64,000 bases of DNA from Eutreptiella sp. 'Long Island Sound 2002' (GCA_964036045.1 OZ038380.1:10005913-10069912), one strand, 5' to 3'. Numbered from the stretch's first letter, positions 39,781 through 54,372 are shown. Program-made: numbers and translations. Notes: generated by a model not told the origin, from the sequence alone.

Positions 39781-42700
39781 CCACAATGTGGGGCACAAAC
39801 AGTGAGTGCAGCATTGCCGCAAAAAACACATGGTGAGACCCCAGTTTTCTGTGTAATAATGATTTACCACAGTCCAACCATGACTTCTGCACAAAGGCTG
39901 CATGGCCAAGGCCGAGCCAGGTTTGGGGCACAGTGGCCACAATGTGGGGCACAAACAGTGAGTGCAGCATTGCCGCAAAAAACACATGGTTAGACCCCAG
40001 TTTTGTGTGTAATAATGATTTACCAGAGTCCAACCATGACTTCTGCACAAAGGCTGCATGGCCAAGACCGAGCCAGTTTTGGAGCATTGTGACCACAATG
40101 GGGGGCATAAACAGTGAGTGCAGCATTGCCGCAAAAAACACATGGTGAGACCCCAGTTTTGTGTGCAATATTGATTTACCACAGTCCAACCATGACTTCT
40201 GCACAAAGGCTGCATGGCGAAGACCGAGCCAGTTTTGGGGCACAGTGGCCACAATGTGGGGCACAAACAGTGAGTGTAGCATTACCGCAGAAAAAAACAT
40301 GGTGAGACCCCAGTTCTGTGTGTAATGATGATTTACCACAGTCCAACCATGACTTCTGCACAAAGGCTGCATGGCCAAGACCGAGCCAGTGTTGGAGCAT
40401 TGTGACCACAATGTGGGGCACAAACTGTGAGTGCAGCATTGCCGCAAAAAAAAAAACGGTTAGACCCCAGTTTTGTGTGTAATAATGATTTACCACAGTC
40501 CAACCATGACTTCTGCACAAAGGCTGCATGGCCAAGACCGAGCCAGTTTTGGGGCACAGTGGCCACAATGTGGGGCACAAACAGTGAGTGTAGCATTGCC
40601 GCAGAAAAACACATGGTGAGACCCCAGTTTTGTGTGTAATAATGATTTACCACAGTCCAACCATGACTTCTGCACAAAGGCTGCATGGCCAAGACCGAGC
40701 CAGTGTTGGAGCACAGTGGCCACAATGAGGGGCACAAACAGTGAGTGCAGCATTGCCGCAAAAAACACATGGTTAGACCCCAGTTTTGTGTGTAATAATG
40801 ATTTACCACAGTCCAACCATGACTTCTGCACAAAGGCTGCATGGCCAAGACCGAGCCAGTTTTGGGGCACAGTGGCCATAATGTGGGACACAAACAGTGA
40901 GTGCAGCATTGCCAGAAAAAACACATGGTTAGACCCCAGTTTTGTGTGTAATAATGATTTACCACAGTCCAACCATGACTTCTGCACAAAGGCTGCATGG
41001 CCAAGACCGAGCCAGTTTTGGGGCACAGTGCCCATAATGTGGGACACAAACAGTGAGTGCAGCATTGGCGCAAAAAACGCATGGTGTGACCCCAGTTTTG
41101 TGTGTAATAATGATTTCCCACAGTCCAACCATGACTTCTGCACAAAGGCTGCATGGCCAAGACCGAGCCAGTTTTGGGGCACAGTGGCCACAATGTGGGG
41201 CACAAAGTGTGAGTGCAGCATTGCCGCAAAAAACACATGGTTAGACCCCAGTTTGGTGTGTAATAATGATTTACCACAGTCCAACCATGACTTCTGCACA
41301 AAGGGTGCATGGCCAAGACCGAGGCAGTGTTGGATCATTGTGACCACAATGTGGGGCACAAACAGTGAGTGCAGCACTGCCACAGAAAAAAACATGGTGT
41401 GACCCCAGTTTTGTGTGTAATAATGATTTACCACAGTCCAACCATGACTTCTGCACAAAGGCTGCATGGCCAAGACCGAGCCAGTGTTGGAGCCATGTGA
41501 GCACAATGAGGGGCACAAACAGTGAGTGCAGCATTGCCGCAAAAAACACATGGTTAGACCCCAGTTTTGTGTGTAATAATGATTTACCACAGTCCAACCA
41601 TGACTTCTGCACAAAGGCTGCATGGCCAAGACCGGGCCAGTTTTGGAGCATTGTGACCACAATGTGGGGCACAAACTGTGAGTGCAGCATTGCCGCAAAA
41701 AACACATGGTTAGACCCCAGTTTTGTGTGTAATAATGATTTACCACAGTCCAACCATGACTTCTGCACAAAGGCTGCATGGCCAAGACCGAGCCAGTTTT
41801 GGAGCATTGTGACCACAATGTGGGGCACAAACAGTGAGTGCAGCATTGCTGCAAAAAACACATGGTGAGACCCCAGTTTTGTGTGGAATAATGATTTACC
41901 ACAGTCCAACCATGACTTCTGCACAAAGGCTGCATGGCCAAGACCAAGCCAGTTTTGGGGCACAGTGGCCACAATGTGGGGCACAAACAGTGAGTGCAGC
42001 ATTGCCGCAAAAAACACATGGTGCGACCCCAGTTTTGTGTGCAATAATGATTTACCACAGTCCAACCATGACTTCTGCACAAAGGCTGCATGGCCAAGAC
42101 CGAGCCAGTTTTGGAGCATTGTGACCACAATGTGGGGCACAAACAGTGAGTGCAGCATTGCTGCAAAAAACACATGGTGAGACCCCAGTTTTGTGTGCAA
42201 TAATGATTTACCACAGTCCAACCATGACTTCTGCACAAAGGCTGCATGGCCAAGACCGGGCCAGTTTTGGAGCATTGTGACCACAATGTGGGGCACAATC
42301 AGTGAGTGCAGCATTGCCGCAAAAAACACATGGTTAAACCCCAGTTTTGTGTGTAATAATGATTTACCACAGTCCAACCATGACTTCTGCACAAAGGCTG
42401 CATGGCCAAGACCGAGCCAGTTTTGGAGCATTGTGACCACAATGTGGGGCACAAACAGTGAGTGCAGCATTGCTGCAAAAAACACATGGTGAGACCCCAG
42501 TTTTGTGTGGAATAATGATTTACCACAGTCCAACCATGACTTCTGCACAAAGGCTGCATGGCCAAGACCAAGCCAGTTTTGGGGCACAGTGGCCACAATG
42601 TGGGGCACAAACAGTGAGTGCAGCATTGCCGCAAAAAACACATGGTGCGACCCCAGTTTTGTGTGCAATAATGATTTACCACAGTCCAACCATGACTTCT

Positions 42701-43683
42701 GCACAAAGGCTGCATGGCCAAGACCGAGCCAGTTTTGGGGCACAGTGGCCACAATGTGGGGCACAAACTGTGAGTGCAGCATTGCCGGAAAAAACACATG
42801 GTGAGACCCCAGTTTTGTGTGCAATAATGATTTACCACAGTCGAATCATGACTTCTGCACAAAGGCTGCATGGCCAAGACCGAGCCAGGTTTGGAGCATT
42901 GTGACCACAATGTGGGGCACAAGTAGTGAGTGCAGCATTGCTGCAAAAAACACATGGTGAGACCCCAGTTTTGTGTGCAATAATGATTTACCACAGTCCA
43001 ACCATGACTTCTGCACAAAGGCTGCATGGCCAAGACCAAGCCAGTTTTGGGGCACAGTGGCCACAATGTGGGGCACAAACAGTGAGTGCAGCATTGCCGC
43101 AAAAAACACATGGTGCGACCCCAGTTTTGTGTGTAATAATGATTTACCACAGTCCAACCATGACTTCTGCACAAAGGCTGCATGGCCAAGACCAAGCCAG
43201 TTTTGGAGCATTGTGACCACAATGTGGGGCACAAACAATGAGTGCAGCATTGCCGCATAAAAAAAATGGTGAGACCCCAGTTTTGTGTGCAATAATGATT
43301 TACCACAGTCCAACCATGACTTCTGCACAAAGGCTGCATGGCCAAGACAGAGCCAGTTTTGGAGCATTGTGGCCACAATGTGGGACACAAAGTGTGAGTG
43401 CGGCATTGCCGCAAAAAAAACACGGTGAATCCCCAGTTTTGTGTGTAATAATGATTTTCCACAGTCCAACCATGACTTCTGCACAAAGGCTGCATGGCTA
43501 AGAGCGGGCCAGTTTTGGAGCATTGTGACCACAATGTGGGGCACAAACAGTGAGTGCAGCATTGCCGCAAAAAACACATGGTGAGACCCCAGTTTTGTGT
43601 GCAATAATGATTTACCACAGTCCAACCATGACTTCTGCACAAAGGCTGCATGGCCAAGAGCGGGCCAGTTTTGGAGCATTGTG

Positions 43684-44924
43684 ACCACAATGTGGGGCAC
43701 AAACAGTGAGTGCAGCATTGCCGCAAAAAACACATGGTGAGACCCCAGTTTTGTGTGTAATCATGATTTAGCACAGTCGAACCATGACTTCTGCACAAAA
43801 GCTGCATGGCCAAGACCGAGCCAGTTTTGGGGCACAGTGGCCACAATGTGGGGCACAAACAGAGAGTGCAGCATTGCCGGAAAAAACACATGGTGAGACC
43901 CCAGTTTTGTATGCAATAATGATTTACCACAGTCCAATCATGACTTCTGCACAAAGGCTGCATGGCCAAGACCGAGCCAGATTTGGAGCATTGGGACCAC
44001 AATGTGGGGCACAAACAGTGAGTGCAGCATTGCCGCAAAAAACACATGGTGAGACCCCAGTTTTGTGTGTAATAATGATTTACCACAGTCCAACCATGAC
44101 TTCTGCACAAAGGCTGCATGGCCAAGACCGAGCCAGTTTTGGGGCACAGTGGCCACAATGTGGGGCACAAACGGTGAGTGCAGCATTGCCGCAAAAAACA
44201 CATGGTGAGACCCCAGTTTTATGTGTAATAATGATTTACCACAGTCCAACCATGACTTCTGCACAAAGGCTGCAAGGCCAAGACCGAGCCAGGTTTGGAT
44301 CATTGTGACCACAATGTGGGGCACAAACAGTGAGTGCAGCATTGCCGCAAAAAACACATGGTGAGACCCCAGTTTTGTGTGTAATCATGATTTAGCACAG
44401 TCGAACCATGACTTCTGCACAAAAGCTGCATGGCCAAGACCGAGCCAGTTTTGGGGCACAGTGGCCACAATGTGGGGCACAAACAGAGAGTGCAGCATTG
44501 CCGGAAAAAACACATGGTGAGACCCCAGTTTTGTATGCAATAATGATTTACCACAGTCCAATCATGACTTCTGCACAAAGGCTGCATGGCCAAGACCGAG
44601 CCAGATTTGGAGCATTGGGACCACAATGTGGGGCACAAACAGTGAGTGCAGCATTGCCGCAAAAAACACATGGTGAGACCCCAGTTTTGTGTGTAATAAT
44701 GATTTACCACAGTCCAACCATGACTTCTGCACAAAGGCTGCATGGCCAAGACCGAGCCAGTTTTGGGGCACAGTGGCCACAATGTGGGGCACAAACGGTG
44801 AGTGCAGCATTGCCGCAAAAAACACATGGTGGGACCCCAGTTTTGTGTGTAATAATGATTTACCACAGTCCAACCATGACTTCTGCACAAAGGCTGCATG
44901 GCCAAGACCGAGCCAGTTTTGGGG
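43684..44924 (+). repeat. Four-monomer tandem duplication (624 bp)
   Basis: Bases 43,684-44,300 and 44,308-44,924 match at exactly 624 bp. Both copies contain ATCATGATTTAGCACAGTCG, CAAACAGAGAGTGC, TTTTGTATGCAATAATG, GAGCCAGATTTGGAGCATTG followed by GGACC, and CAAACGGTGAGTGC. The similarity weakens at GGTGAGACCCCAGTTTTATG (about 44,211) against GGTGGGACCCCAG (about 44,829). Confidence 0.87.
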
Positions 44925-45541
44925 CACAGTGACCACAATGTGGGGCACAAACAGAGAGTGCAGCATTGCCGCAAAAAACACATGGTCAGACCCCAGTTTT
45001 GTGTGGAATAATGATTTACCACAGTCCAACCATGACTTCTGCACAAAGGCTGCATGGCCAAGACCGAGCCAGTTTTGGAGCATTGTGACCACAATGTGGG
45101 GCACAAACAGTGAGTGCAGCATTGCCGCAAAAAACACATGGTTAGACCCCAGTTTTGTGTGCAATAATGATTTACCACAGTCTAACCATGACTTCTGCAC
45201 AAAGGCTGCATGGCCAAGACCGAGCCAGTTTTGGGGCACAGTGGCCACAATGTGGGGCACAAACAGTGAGTGCAGCATTGCCGCAAAAAACACATGGTTA
45301 GACCCCAGTTCTGTGTGCAATAATGATTTACCACAGTCCAACTATGACTTCTGCACAAAGGCTGCATGGCCAAGACCGAGCCAGGTTTGGAGCATTGTGA
45401 CCACAATGTGGGGCACAAACAGTGAGTGCAGCATTGCCGCAAAAAACACATGGTGAGACCCCAGTTTTGTGTGGAATAATGATTTACCACAGGCCAATCA
45501 TGACTTCTGCACAAAGGCTGCATGGCCAAGACCAAGCCAGT

Positions 45542-48500
45542 TTTGGGGCACATTGGCCACAATGTGGGGCACAAACAGTGAGTGCAGCATTGCCGCAAAA
45601 AACACATGGTGCGACCCCAGTTTTGTGTGCAATAATGATTTACCACAGTCCAACCATGACTTCTGCACAAAGGCTGCATGGCCAAGACCGAGCCAGTTTT
45701 GGAGCATTGTGACCACAATGTGGGGCACAAACAGTGAGTGCAGCATTGCTGCAAAAAACACATGGTGAGACCCCAGTTTTGTGTGCAATAATGATTTACC
45801 ACAGTCCAACCATGACTTCTGCACAAAGGCTGCATGGCCAAGACCGGGCCAGTTTTGGAGCATTGTGACCACAATGTGGGGCACAATCAGTGAGTGCAGC
45901 ATTGCCGCAAAAAACACATGGTTAAACCCCAGTTTTGTGTGTAATCGTGATTTACCACAGTCCAACCATGACTTCTGCACAAAAGCTGCATGGCCAAGAC
46001 CGAGCCAGTTTTGGGGCACAGTGGCCACAATGTGGGGCACAAACTGTGAGTGCAGCATTGCCGGAAAAAACACATGGTGAGACCCCAGTTTTGTGTGCAA
46101 TAATGATTTACCACAGTCCAATCATGACTTCTGCACAAAGGCTGCATGGCCAAGACCGAGCCAGGTTTGGAGCATTGTGACCACAATGTGGGGCACAAGC
46201 AGTGAGTGCAGCATTGCTGCAAAAAAAACATGGTGAGACCCCAGTTTTGTGTGCAATAATGATTTACCACAGTCCAACCATGACTTCTGCACAAAGGCTG
46301 CATGGCCAAGACCAAGCCAGTTTTGGGGCACAGTGGCCACAATGTGGGGCACAAACAGTGAGTGCAGCATTGCCGCAAAAAACACATGGTGCGACCCCAG
46401 TTTTGTGTGTAATAATGATTTACCACAGTCCAACCATGACTTCTGCACAAAGGCTGCATGGCCAAGACCAAGCCAGTTTTGGAGCATTGTGACCACAATG
46501 TGGGGCACAAACAATGAGTGCAGCATTGCCGCATAAAAAAAATGGTGAGACCCCAGTTTTGTGTGCAATAATGATTTACCACAGTCCAACCATGACTTCT
46601 GCACAAAGGCTGCATGGCCAAGACCGAGCCAGTTTTGGAGCATTGTGGCCACAATGTGGGACACAAAGTGTGAGTGCAGCATTGCCGCAAAAAAAACACG
46701 GTGAATCCCCAGTTTTGTGTGTAATAATGATTTTCCACAGTCCAACCATGACTTCTGCACAAAGGCTGCATGGCTAAGAGCGGGCCAGTTTTGGAGCATT
46801 GTGACCACAATGTGGGGCACAAACAGTGAGTGCAGCATTGCCGCAAAAAACACATGGTGAGACCCCAGTTTTGTGTGCAATAATGATTTACCACAGTCCA
46901 ACCATGACTTCTGCACAAAGGCTGCATGGCCAAGAGCGGGCCAGTTTTGGAGCATTGTGACCACAATGTGGGGCACAAACAGTGAGTGCAGCATTGCCGC
47001 AAAAAACACATGGTGAGACCCCAGTTTTGTGTGTAATCATGATTTGGCACAGTCGAACCATGACTTCTGCACAAAAGCTGCATGGCCAAGACCGAGCCAG
47101 TTTTGGGGCACAGTGGCCACAATGTGGGGCACAAACAGAGAGTGCAGCATTGCCGGAAAAAACACATGGTGAGACCCCAGTTTTGTATGCAATAAGGATT
47201 TACCACAGTCCAATCATGACTTCTGCACAAAGGCTGCATGGCCAAGACCGAGCCAGATTTGGAGCATTGGGACCACAATGTGGGGCACAAACAGTGAGTG
47301 CAGCATTGCCGCAAAAAACACATGGTGAGACCCCAGTTTTGTGTGTAATAATGATTTACCACAGTCCAACCATGACTTCTGCACAAAGGCTGCATGGCCA
47401 AGACCGAGCCAGTTTTGGGGCACAGTGGCCACAATGTGGGGCACAAACGGTGAGTGCAGCATTGCCGCAAAAAACACATGGTGAGACCCCAGTTTTCTGT
47501 GGAATAATGATTTACCACAGTCCAACCATGACTTCTGCACAAAGGCTGCAAGGCCAAGACCGAGCCAGGTTTGGATCATTGTGACCACAATGTGGAGCAC
47601 AAACAGTGAGTGCAGCATTGCCGCAAAAAACACATGGTGGGACCCCAGTTTTGTGTGTAATAATGATTTACCACAGTCCAATCATGACTTCTGCACAAAG
47701 GCTGCATGGCCAAGACCGAGCCAGTTTTGGGGCACAGTGACCACAATGTGGGGCACAAACAGAGAGTGCAGCATTGCCGCAAAAAACACATGGTCAGACC
47801 CCAGTTTTGTGTGGAATAATGATTTACCACAGTCCAACCACGGTCCAACCATGACTTCTGCACAAAGGCTGCATGGCCAAGACCAAGCCAGTTTTGGAGC
47901 ATTGTGACCACAATGTGGGGCACAAACAGTGAGTGCAGCATTGCCGCATAAAGAAAATGGTGAGACCCCAGTTTTGTGTGGAATAATGATTTACCACAGT
48001 CCAACCATGACTTCTGCACAAGGGCTGCATGGCCAAGACCGAGCCAGTTTTGGAGCATTGTGGCCACAATGTGGGGCACAAACAGTGAGTGCAGCATTGC
48101 CGCAAAAAACACATGGTGAGACCCCTGTTTTGTGTGTAATAATGATTTACCACAGTCCAACCATGACTTCTTCACAAAGGCTGCATGGCCAAGACCGAGC
48201 CAGTTTTGGGGCACAGTGGCCACAATGTGGGGCACAAACAGTGAGTGCAGCATTGCCGCAAAAAACACATGGTGAGACCCCAGTTTTGTGTGTAATAATG
48301 ATTTACCACAGTCCAACCATGACTTCTGCACAAAGGCTGCATGGCCAAGACCAAGCCAGTTTTGGGGCACATTGGCCACAATGTGGGGCACAAACAGTGA
48401 GTGCAGCATTGCCGCAAAAAACACATGGTGCGACCCCAGTTTTGTGTGCAATAATGATTTACCACAGTCCAACCATGACTTCTGCACAAAGGCTGCATGG

Positions 48501-51179
48501 CCAAGACCGAGCCAGTTTTGGAGCATTGTGACCACAATGTGGGGCACAAACAGTGAGTGCAGCATTGCTGCAAAAAACACATGGTGAGACCCCAGTTTTG
48601 TGTGCAATAATGATTTACCACAGTCCAACCATGACTTCTGCACAAAGGCTGCATGGCCAAGACCGGGCCAGTTTTGGAGCATTGTGACCACAATGTGGGG
48701 CACAATCAGTGAGTGCAGCATTGCCGCAAAAAACACATGGTTAAACCCCAGTTTTGTGTGTAATCGTGATTTACCACAGTCCAACCATGACTTCTGCACA
48801 AAAGCTGCATGGCCAAGACCGAGCCAGTTTTGGGGCACAGTGGCCACAATGTGGGGCACAAACTGTGAGTGCAGCATTGCCGGAAAAAACACATGGTGAG
48901 ACCCCAGTTTTGTGTGCAATAATGATTTACCACAGTCCAATCATGACTTCTGCACAAAGGCTGCATGGCCAAGACCGAGCCAGGTTTGGAGCATTGTGAC
49001 CACAATGTGGGGCACAAGCAGTGAGTGCAGCATTGCTGCAAAAAAAACATGGTGAGACCCCAGTTTTGTGTGCAATAATGATTTACCACAGTCCAACCAT
49101 GACTTCTGCACAAAGGCTGCATGGCCAAGACCAAGCCAGTTTTGGGGCACAGTGGCCACAATGTGGGGCACAAACAGTGAGTGCAGCATTGCCGCAAAAA
49201 ACACATGGTGCGACCCCAGTTTTGTGTGTAATAATGATTTACCACAGTCCAACCATGACTTCTGCACAAAGGCTGCATGGCCAAGACCAAGCCAGTTTTG
49301 GAGCATTGTGACCACAATGTGGGGCACAAACAATGAGTGCAGCATTGCCGCATAAAAAAAATGGTGAGACCCCAGTTTTGTGTGCAATAATGATTTACCA
49401 CAGTCCAACCATGACTTCTGCACAAAGGCTGCATGGCCAAGACCGAGCCAGTTTTGGAGCATTGTGGCCACAATGTGGGACACAAAGTGTGAGTGCAGCA
49501 TTGCCGCAAAAAAAACACGGTGAATCCCCAGTTTTGTGTGTAATAATGATTTTCCACAGTCCAACCATGACTTCTGCACAAAGGCTGCATGGCTAAGAGC
49601 GGGCCAGTTTTGGAGCATTGTGACCACAATGTGGGGCACAAACAGTGAGTGCAGCATTGCCGCAAAAAACACATGGTGAGACCCCAGTTTTGTGTGGAAT
49701 AATGATTTACCACAGTCCAACCATGACTTCTGCACAAAGGCTGCATGGCCAAGAGCGGGCCAGTTTTGGAGCATTGTGACCACAATGTGGGGCACAAACA
49801 GTGAGTGCAGCATTGCCGCAAAAAACACATGGTGAGACCCCAGTTTTGTGTGTAATCATGATTTGGCACAGTCGAACCATGACTTCTGCACAAAAGCTGC
49901 ATGGCCAAGACCGAGCCAGTTTTGGGGCACAGTGGCCACAATGTGGGGCACAAACAGAGAGTGCAGCATTGCCGGAAAAAACACATGGTGAGACCCCAGT
50001 TTTGTATGCAATAAGGATTTACCACAGTCCAATCATGACTTCTGCACAAAGGCTGCATGGCCAAGACCGAGCCAGATTTGGAGCATTGGGACCACAATGT
50101 GGGGCACAAACAGTGAGTGCAGCATTGCCGCAAAAAACACATGGTGAGACCCCAGTTTTGTGTGTAATAATGATTTACCACAGTCCAACCATGACTTCTG
50201 CACAAAGGCTGCATGGCCAAGACCGAGCCAGTTTTGGGGCACAGTGGCCACAATGTGGGGCACAAACGGTGAGTGCAGCATTGCCGCAAAAAACACATGG
50301 TGAGACCCCAGTTTTCTGTGGAATAATGATTTACCACAGTCCAACCATGACTTCTGCACAAAGGCTGCAAGGCCAAGACCGAGCCAGGTTTGGATCATTG
50401 TGACCACAATGTGGGGCACAAACAGTGAGTGCAGCATTGCCGCAAAAAACACATGGTGGGACCCCAGTTTTGTGTGTAATAATGATTTACCACAGTCCAA
50501 TCATGACTTCTGCACAAAGGCTGCATGGCCAAGACCGAGCCAGTTTTGGGGCACAGTGACCACAATGTGGGGCACAAACAGAGAGTGCAGCATTGCCGCA
50601 AAAAACACATGGTCAGACCCCAGTTTTGTGTGGAATAATGATTTACCACAGTCCAACCACGGTCCAACCATGACTTCTGCACAAAGGCTGCATGGCCAAG
50701 ACCAAGCCAGTTTTGGAGCATTGTGACCACAATGTGGGGCACAAACAGTGAGTGCAGCATTGCCGCATAAAGAAAATGGTGAGACCCCAGTTTTGTGTGG
50801 AATAATGATTTACCACAGTCCAACCATGACTTCTGCACAAGGGCTGCATGGCCAAGACCGAGCCAGTTTTGGAGCATTGTGGCCACAATGTGGGGCACAA
50901 ACAGTGAGTGCAGCATTGCCGCAAAAAACACATGGTGAGACCCCTGTTTTGTGTGTAATAATGATTTACCACAGTCCAACCATGACTTCTTCACAAAGGC
51001 TGCATGGCCAAGACCGAGCCAGTTTTGGGGCACAGTGGCCACAATGTGGGGCACAAACAGTGAGTGCAGCATTGCCGCAAAAAACACATGGTGAGACCCC
51101 AGTTTTGTGTGTAATAATGATTTACCACAGTCCAACCATGACTTCTGCACAAAGGCTGCATGGCCAAGACCAAGCCAGT
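45542..51179 (+). repeat. Eighteen-monomer tandem duplication (2,819 bp)
   Basis: Units 45,542-48,360 and 48,361-51,179 lie directly next to each other at an offset of 2,819 bp, which is 18 monomers plus 11 bp. Both begin at TTTTGGGGCACATTGGCC and both carry the same 11-bp insertion (47,841-47,851 and 50,660-50,670), so the insertion predates the duplication. Only a few differences were noted, for example GTGTGCAATAATG against GTGTGGAATAATG (46,871 and 49,690) and TGTGGAGCAC against TGTGGGGCAC (47,591 and 50,410). Homology stops on both sides at these unit edges. Confidence 0.92.
47841..47851 (+). repeat. 11-bp insertion in a monomer, first copy
   Basis: The usual CAGTCCAACCATGAC reads CAGTCCAACCACGGTCCAACCATGAC here, an 11-bp gain that imperfectly duplicates GTCCAACCA. 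The identical insertion at 50,660-50,670 lies 2,819 bp away. It is the largest indel I found in the window, and it shifts the reading frame of all open frames passing through it. Confidence 0.93.
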
Positions 51180-52311
51180 TTTGGAGCATTGTGACCACAA
51201 TGTGGGGCACAAACAGTGAGTGCAGCATTGCCGCATAAAAAAAATGGTGAGACCCCAGTTTTGTGTGGAATAATGATTTACCACAGTCCAACCATGACTT
51301 CTGCACAAAGGCTGCATGGCCAAGACCGAGCCAGTTTTGGAGCATTGTGGCCACAATGTGGGGCACAAAGTGTGAGTGCAGCATTGCCGCAAAAAACACA
51401 TGGTGAAACCCGACTTTTGTGTGTAAGAATGATTTTCCACAGTCCAATGATGACTTCTGCACAAAGGCTGCATGGCCAAGACCGAGCCAGTTTTGGGGCA
51501 CAGTGGCGACAATGTGGGGCACAAACAGTGGGTGCAGCATTGCCGCAAAAAACACATGGTTGGACCCCAGTTTTGTGTGCAATAATGATTTACCACAGTC
51601 CAACCATGACTTCTGCACAAAGGCTGCATGGCCAAGACCGACCCAGTTTTGGAGCATTGTGACCACAATGTGGGGCACAAACAGTGAGTGCAGCATTGCC
51701 GCAAAAAACACACGGTGAGACCCCAGTTTTGTGTGTAATAATGATTTACCACAGTCAAACCATGACTTCTGCACAAAGGCTGCATGGCCAAGACCAAGCC
51801 AGTTTTGGGGCACAGTGGCCACAATGTGGGGCACAAACAGTGAGTGCAGCGTTGCCGCAAAAAACACATGGTTAGACCCCAGTTTTGTTTGCAATAATGA
51901 TTTACCACAGTCCAACCATGACTTCTGCACAAAGGCTGCATGGCCAAGACCGACCCAGTTTTGGAGCATTGTGACCACAATGTGGGGCACAAACAGTGAG
52001 TGCAGCATTGCCGCAAAAAACACACGGTGAGACCCCAGTTTTGTGTGTAATAATGATTTACCACAGTCCAACCATGACTTCTGCACAAAGGCTGCATGGC
52101 CAAGACCAAGCCAGTTTTGGGGCACAGTGGCCACAATGTGGGGCACAAACAGTGAGTGCAGCATTGCCGCAAAAAACACATGGTGAGAGCCCAGTTTTGT
52201 GTGTAATAATGATTTACCACAGTCCAACCATGACTTCTGCACAAAGGCTGCATGGCCAAGACCAAGCCAGTTTTGGAGCATTGTGGCCACAATGTGGGGC
52301 ACAAACAGTGA

Positions 52312-54372
52312 GTGCAGCATTGCCGCATAAAAGAAAATGGTGAGACCCTAGTTTTGTGTGGAATAATGATTTACCACAGTCCAACCATGACTTCTGCACA
52401 AAGGCTGCATGGCCAAGACCGAGCCAGTTTTGGAGCATTGTGGCCACAATGTGGGGCACAAAGTGTGAGTGCAGCATTGCCGCAAAAAACACATGGTGAA
52501 ACCCCAGTTTTGTGTGTAATAATGATTTACCACAGTCCAACCATGACTTCTGCACAAAGGCTGCATGGCCAAGACCAAGCCAGTTTTGGAGCATTGTGAC
52601 CACAATGTGGGGCACAAACAGTGAGTGCAGCATTGCCGCATGAAAAAAATGGTGAGACCCCAGTTTTGTGTGGAATAATGATTTACCACAGTCCAACCAT
52701 GACTTCTGCACAAAGGCTGCATGGCCAAGACCGAGCCAGTTTTGGAGCATTGTGGCCACAATGTGGGGCACAAACTGTGAGTGTAGCATTGCCGCAAAAA
52801 ACACATGGTGAGACCCGACTTTTGTGTGTAAGAATGATTTTCCACAGTCCAATGATGACTTCTGCACAAAGGCTGCATGGCCAAGACCGAGCCAGTTTTG
52901 GGGCACAGTGGCGACAATGTGGGGCACAAACAGTGAGTGCAGCATTGCCGCAAAAAACACATGGTTAGACCCCAGTTTTGTGTGCAATAATGATTTACCA
53001 CAGTCCAACCATGACTTCTGCACAAAGGCTGCATGGCCAAGACCGAGCCAGTTTTGGGGCACAGTGGGCACAATGTGGGGCACAAACAGTGAGTGCAGCA
53101 TTGCCGCAAAAAACACATGGTTAGACCCCACTTTTGTTTGCAATAATGATTTACCACAGTCCAACCATGACTTCTGCACAAAGGCTGCATGGCCAAGACC
53201 GAGCCAGGTTTGGAGCATTGTGACCACAATGTGGGGCACAAACAGTGAGTGCAGCATTGCCGCAAAAAACACACGGTGAGACCCCAGTTTTGTGTGTAAT
53301 AATGATTTACCACAGTCCAACCATGACTTCTGCACAAAGGCTGCATGGCCAAGACCAAGCCAGTTTTGGGGCACAGTGGCCACAATGTGGGGCACAAACA
53401 GTGAGTGCAGCATTGCCGCAAAAAACACATGGTGAGAGCCCAGTTTTGTGTGTAATAATGATTTACCACAGTCCAACCATGACTTCTGCACAAAGGCTGC
53501 ATGGCCAAGACCAAGCCAGTTTTGGAGCATTGTGACCACAATGTGGGGCACAAACAGTGAGTGCAGCATTGCCGCATAAAAAAAATGGTGAGACCCCAGT
53601 TTTGTGTGGAATAATGATTTACCACAGTCCAACCATGACTTCTGCACAAAGGCTGCATGGCCAAGACCGAGCCAGTTTTGGAGCATTGTGGCCACAATGT
53701 GGGGCACAAAGTGTGAGTGCAGCATTGCCGCAAAAAGCACATGGTGAAACCCCAGTTTTGTGTGTAATAATGATTTACCACAGTCCAACCATGACTTCTG
53801 CACAAAGGCTGCATGGCCAAGACCGAGCCAGTTTTGGAGCATTGTGACCACAATGTGGGGCACAAACAGTGAGTGCAGCATTGCCGCAAAAAACACATGG
53901 TTAGACCCCAGTTTTGTGTGCAATAATGATTTACCACAGTCCAACCATGATTTCTGCACAAAGGCTGCATGGCCAAGACCAAGCCGGTTTTGGGGCACAG
54001 TGGCCACAATGTGGGGCACAAACAGTGAGTGCAGCATTGCCGCAAAAAACACATGGTGAGAGCCCAGTTTTGTGTGTAATAATGATTTACCACAGTCCAA
54101 CCATGACTTCTGCACAAAGGCTGCATGGCCAAGACCAAGCCAGTTTTGGAGCACTGTGACCACAATGTGGGGCACAAACAGTGAGTGCAGCATTGCCGCA
54201 TAAAAAAAATGGTGAGACCCCAGTTTTGTGTGGAATAATGATTTACCACAGTCCAATCATGACTTCTGCACAAAGGCTGCATGGCCAAGACCGAGCCAGT
54301 TTTGGAGCATTGTGGCCACACTGTGGGGCACAAAGTGTGAGTGCAGCATTGCCGCAAAAAACACATGGTGAG
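52312..54372 (+). repeat. Thirteen- to sixteen-monomer higher-order block, copy 1 of 3
   Basis: This block matches 54,809-57,025 (offset 2,497 bp, rising to 2,653 bp after about 53,540 because copy 2 has one extra monomer). It also matches about 58,390-60,150 (copy 3). Marks shared by two or three copies are CATGAAAAAAATGG, GGTGAAACCCGACTTTTG or GGTGAGACCCGACTTTTG with GTAAGAATGATTTTCC, GTGGGCACAATGTGG, ACCCCACTTTTGTTTGC, AACACACGGTGAG, GGTGAGAGCCCAG, GCAAAAAGCACATGGTG and GGAGCACTGTGACC. Confidence 0.9.
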
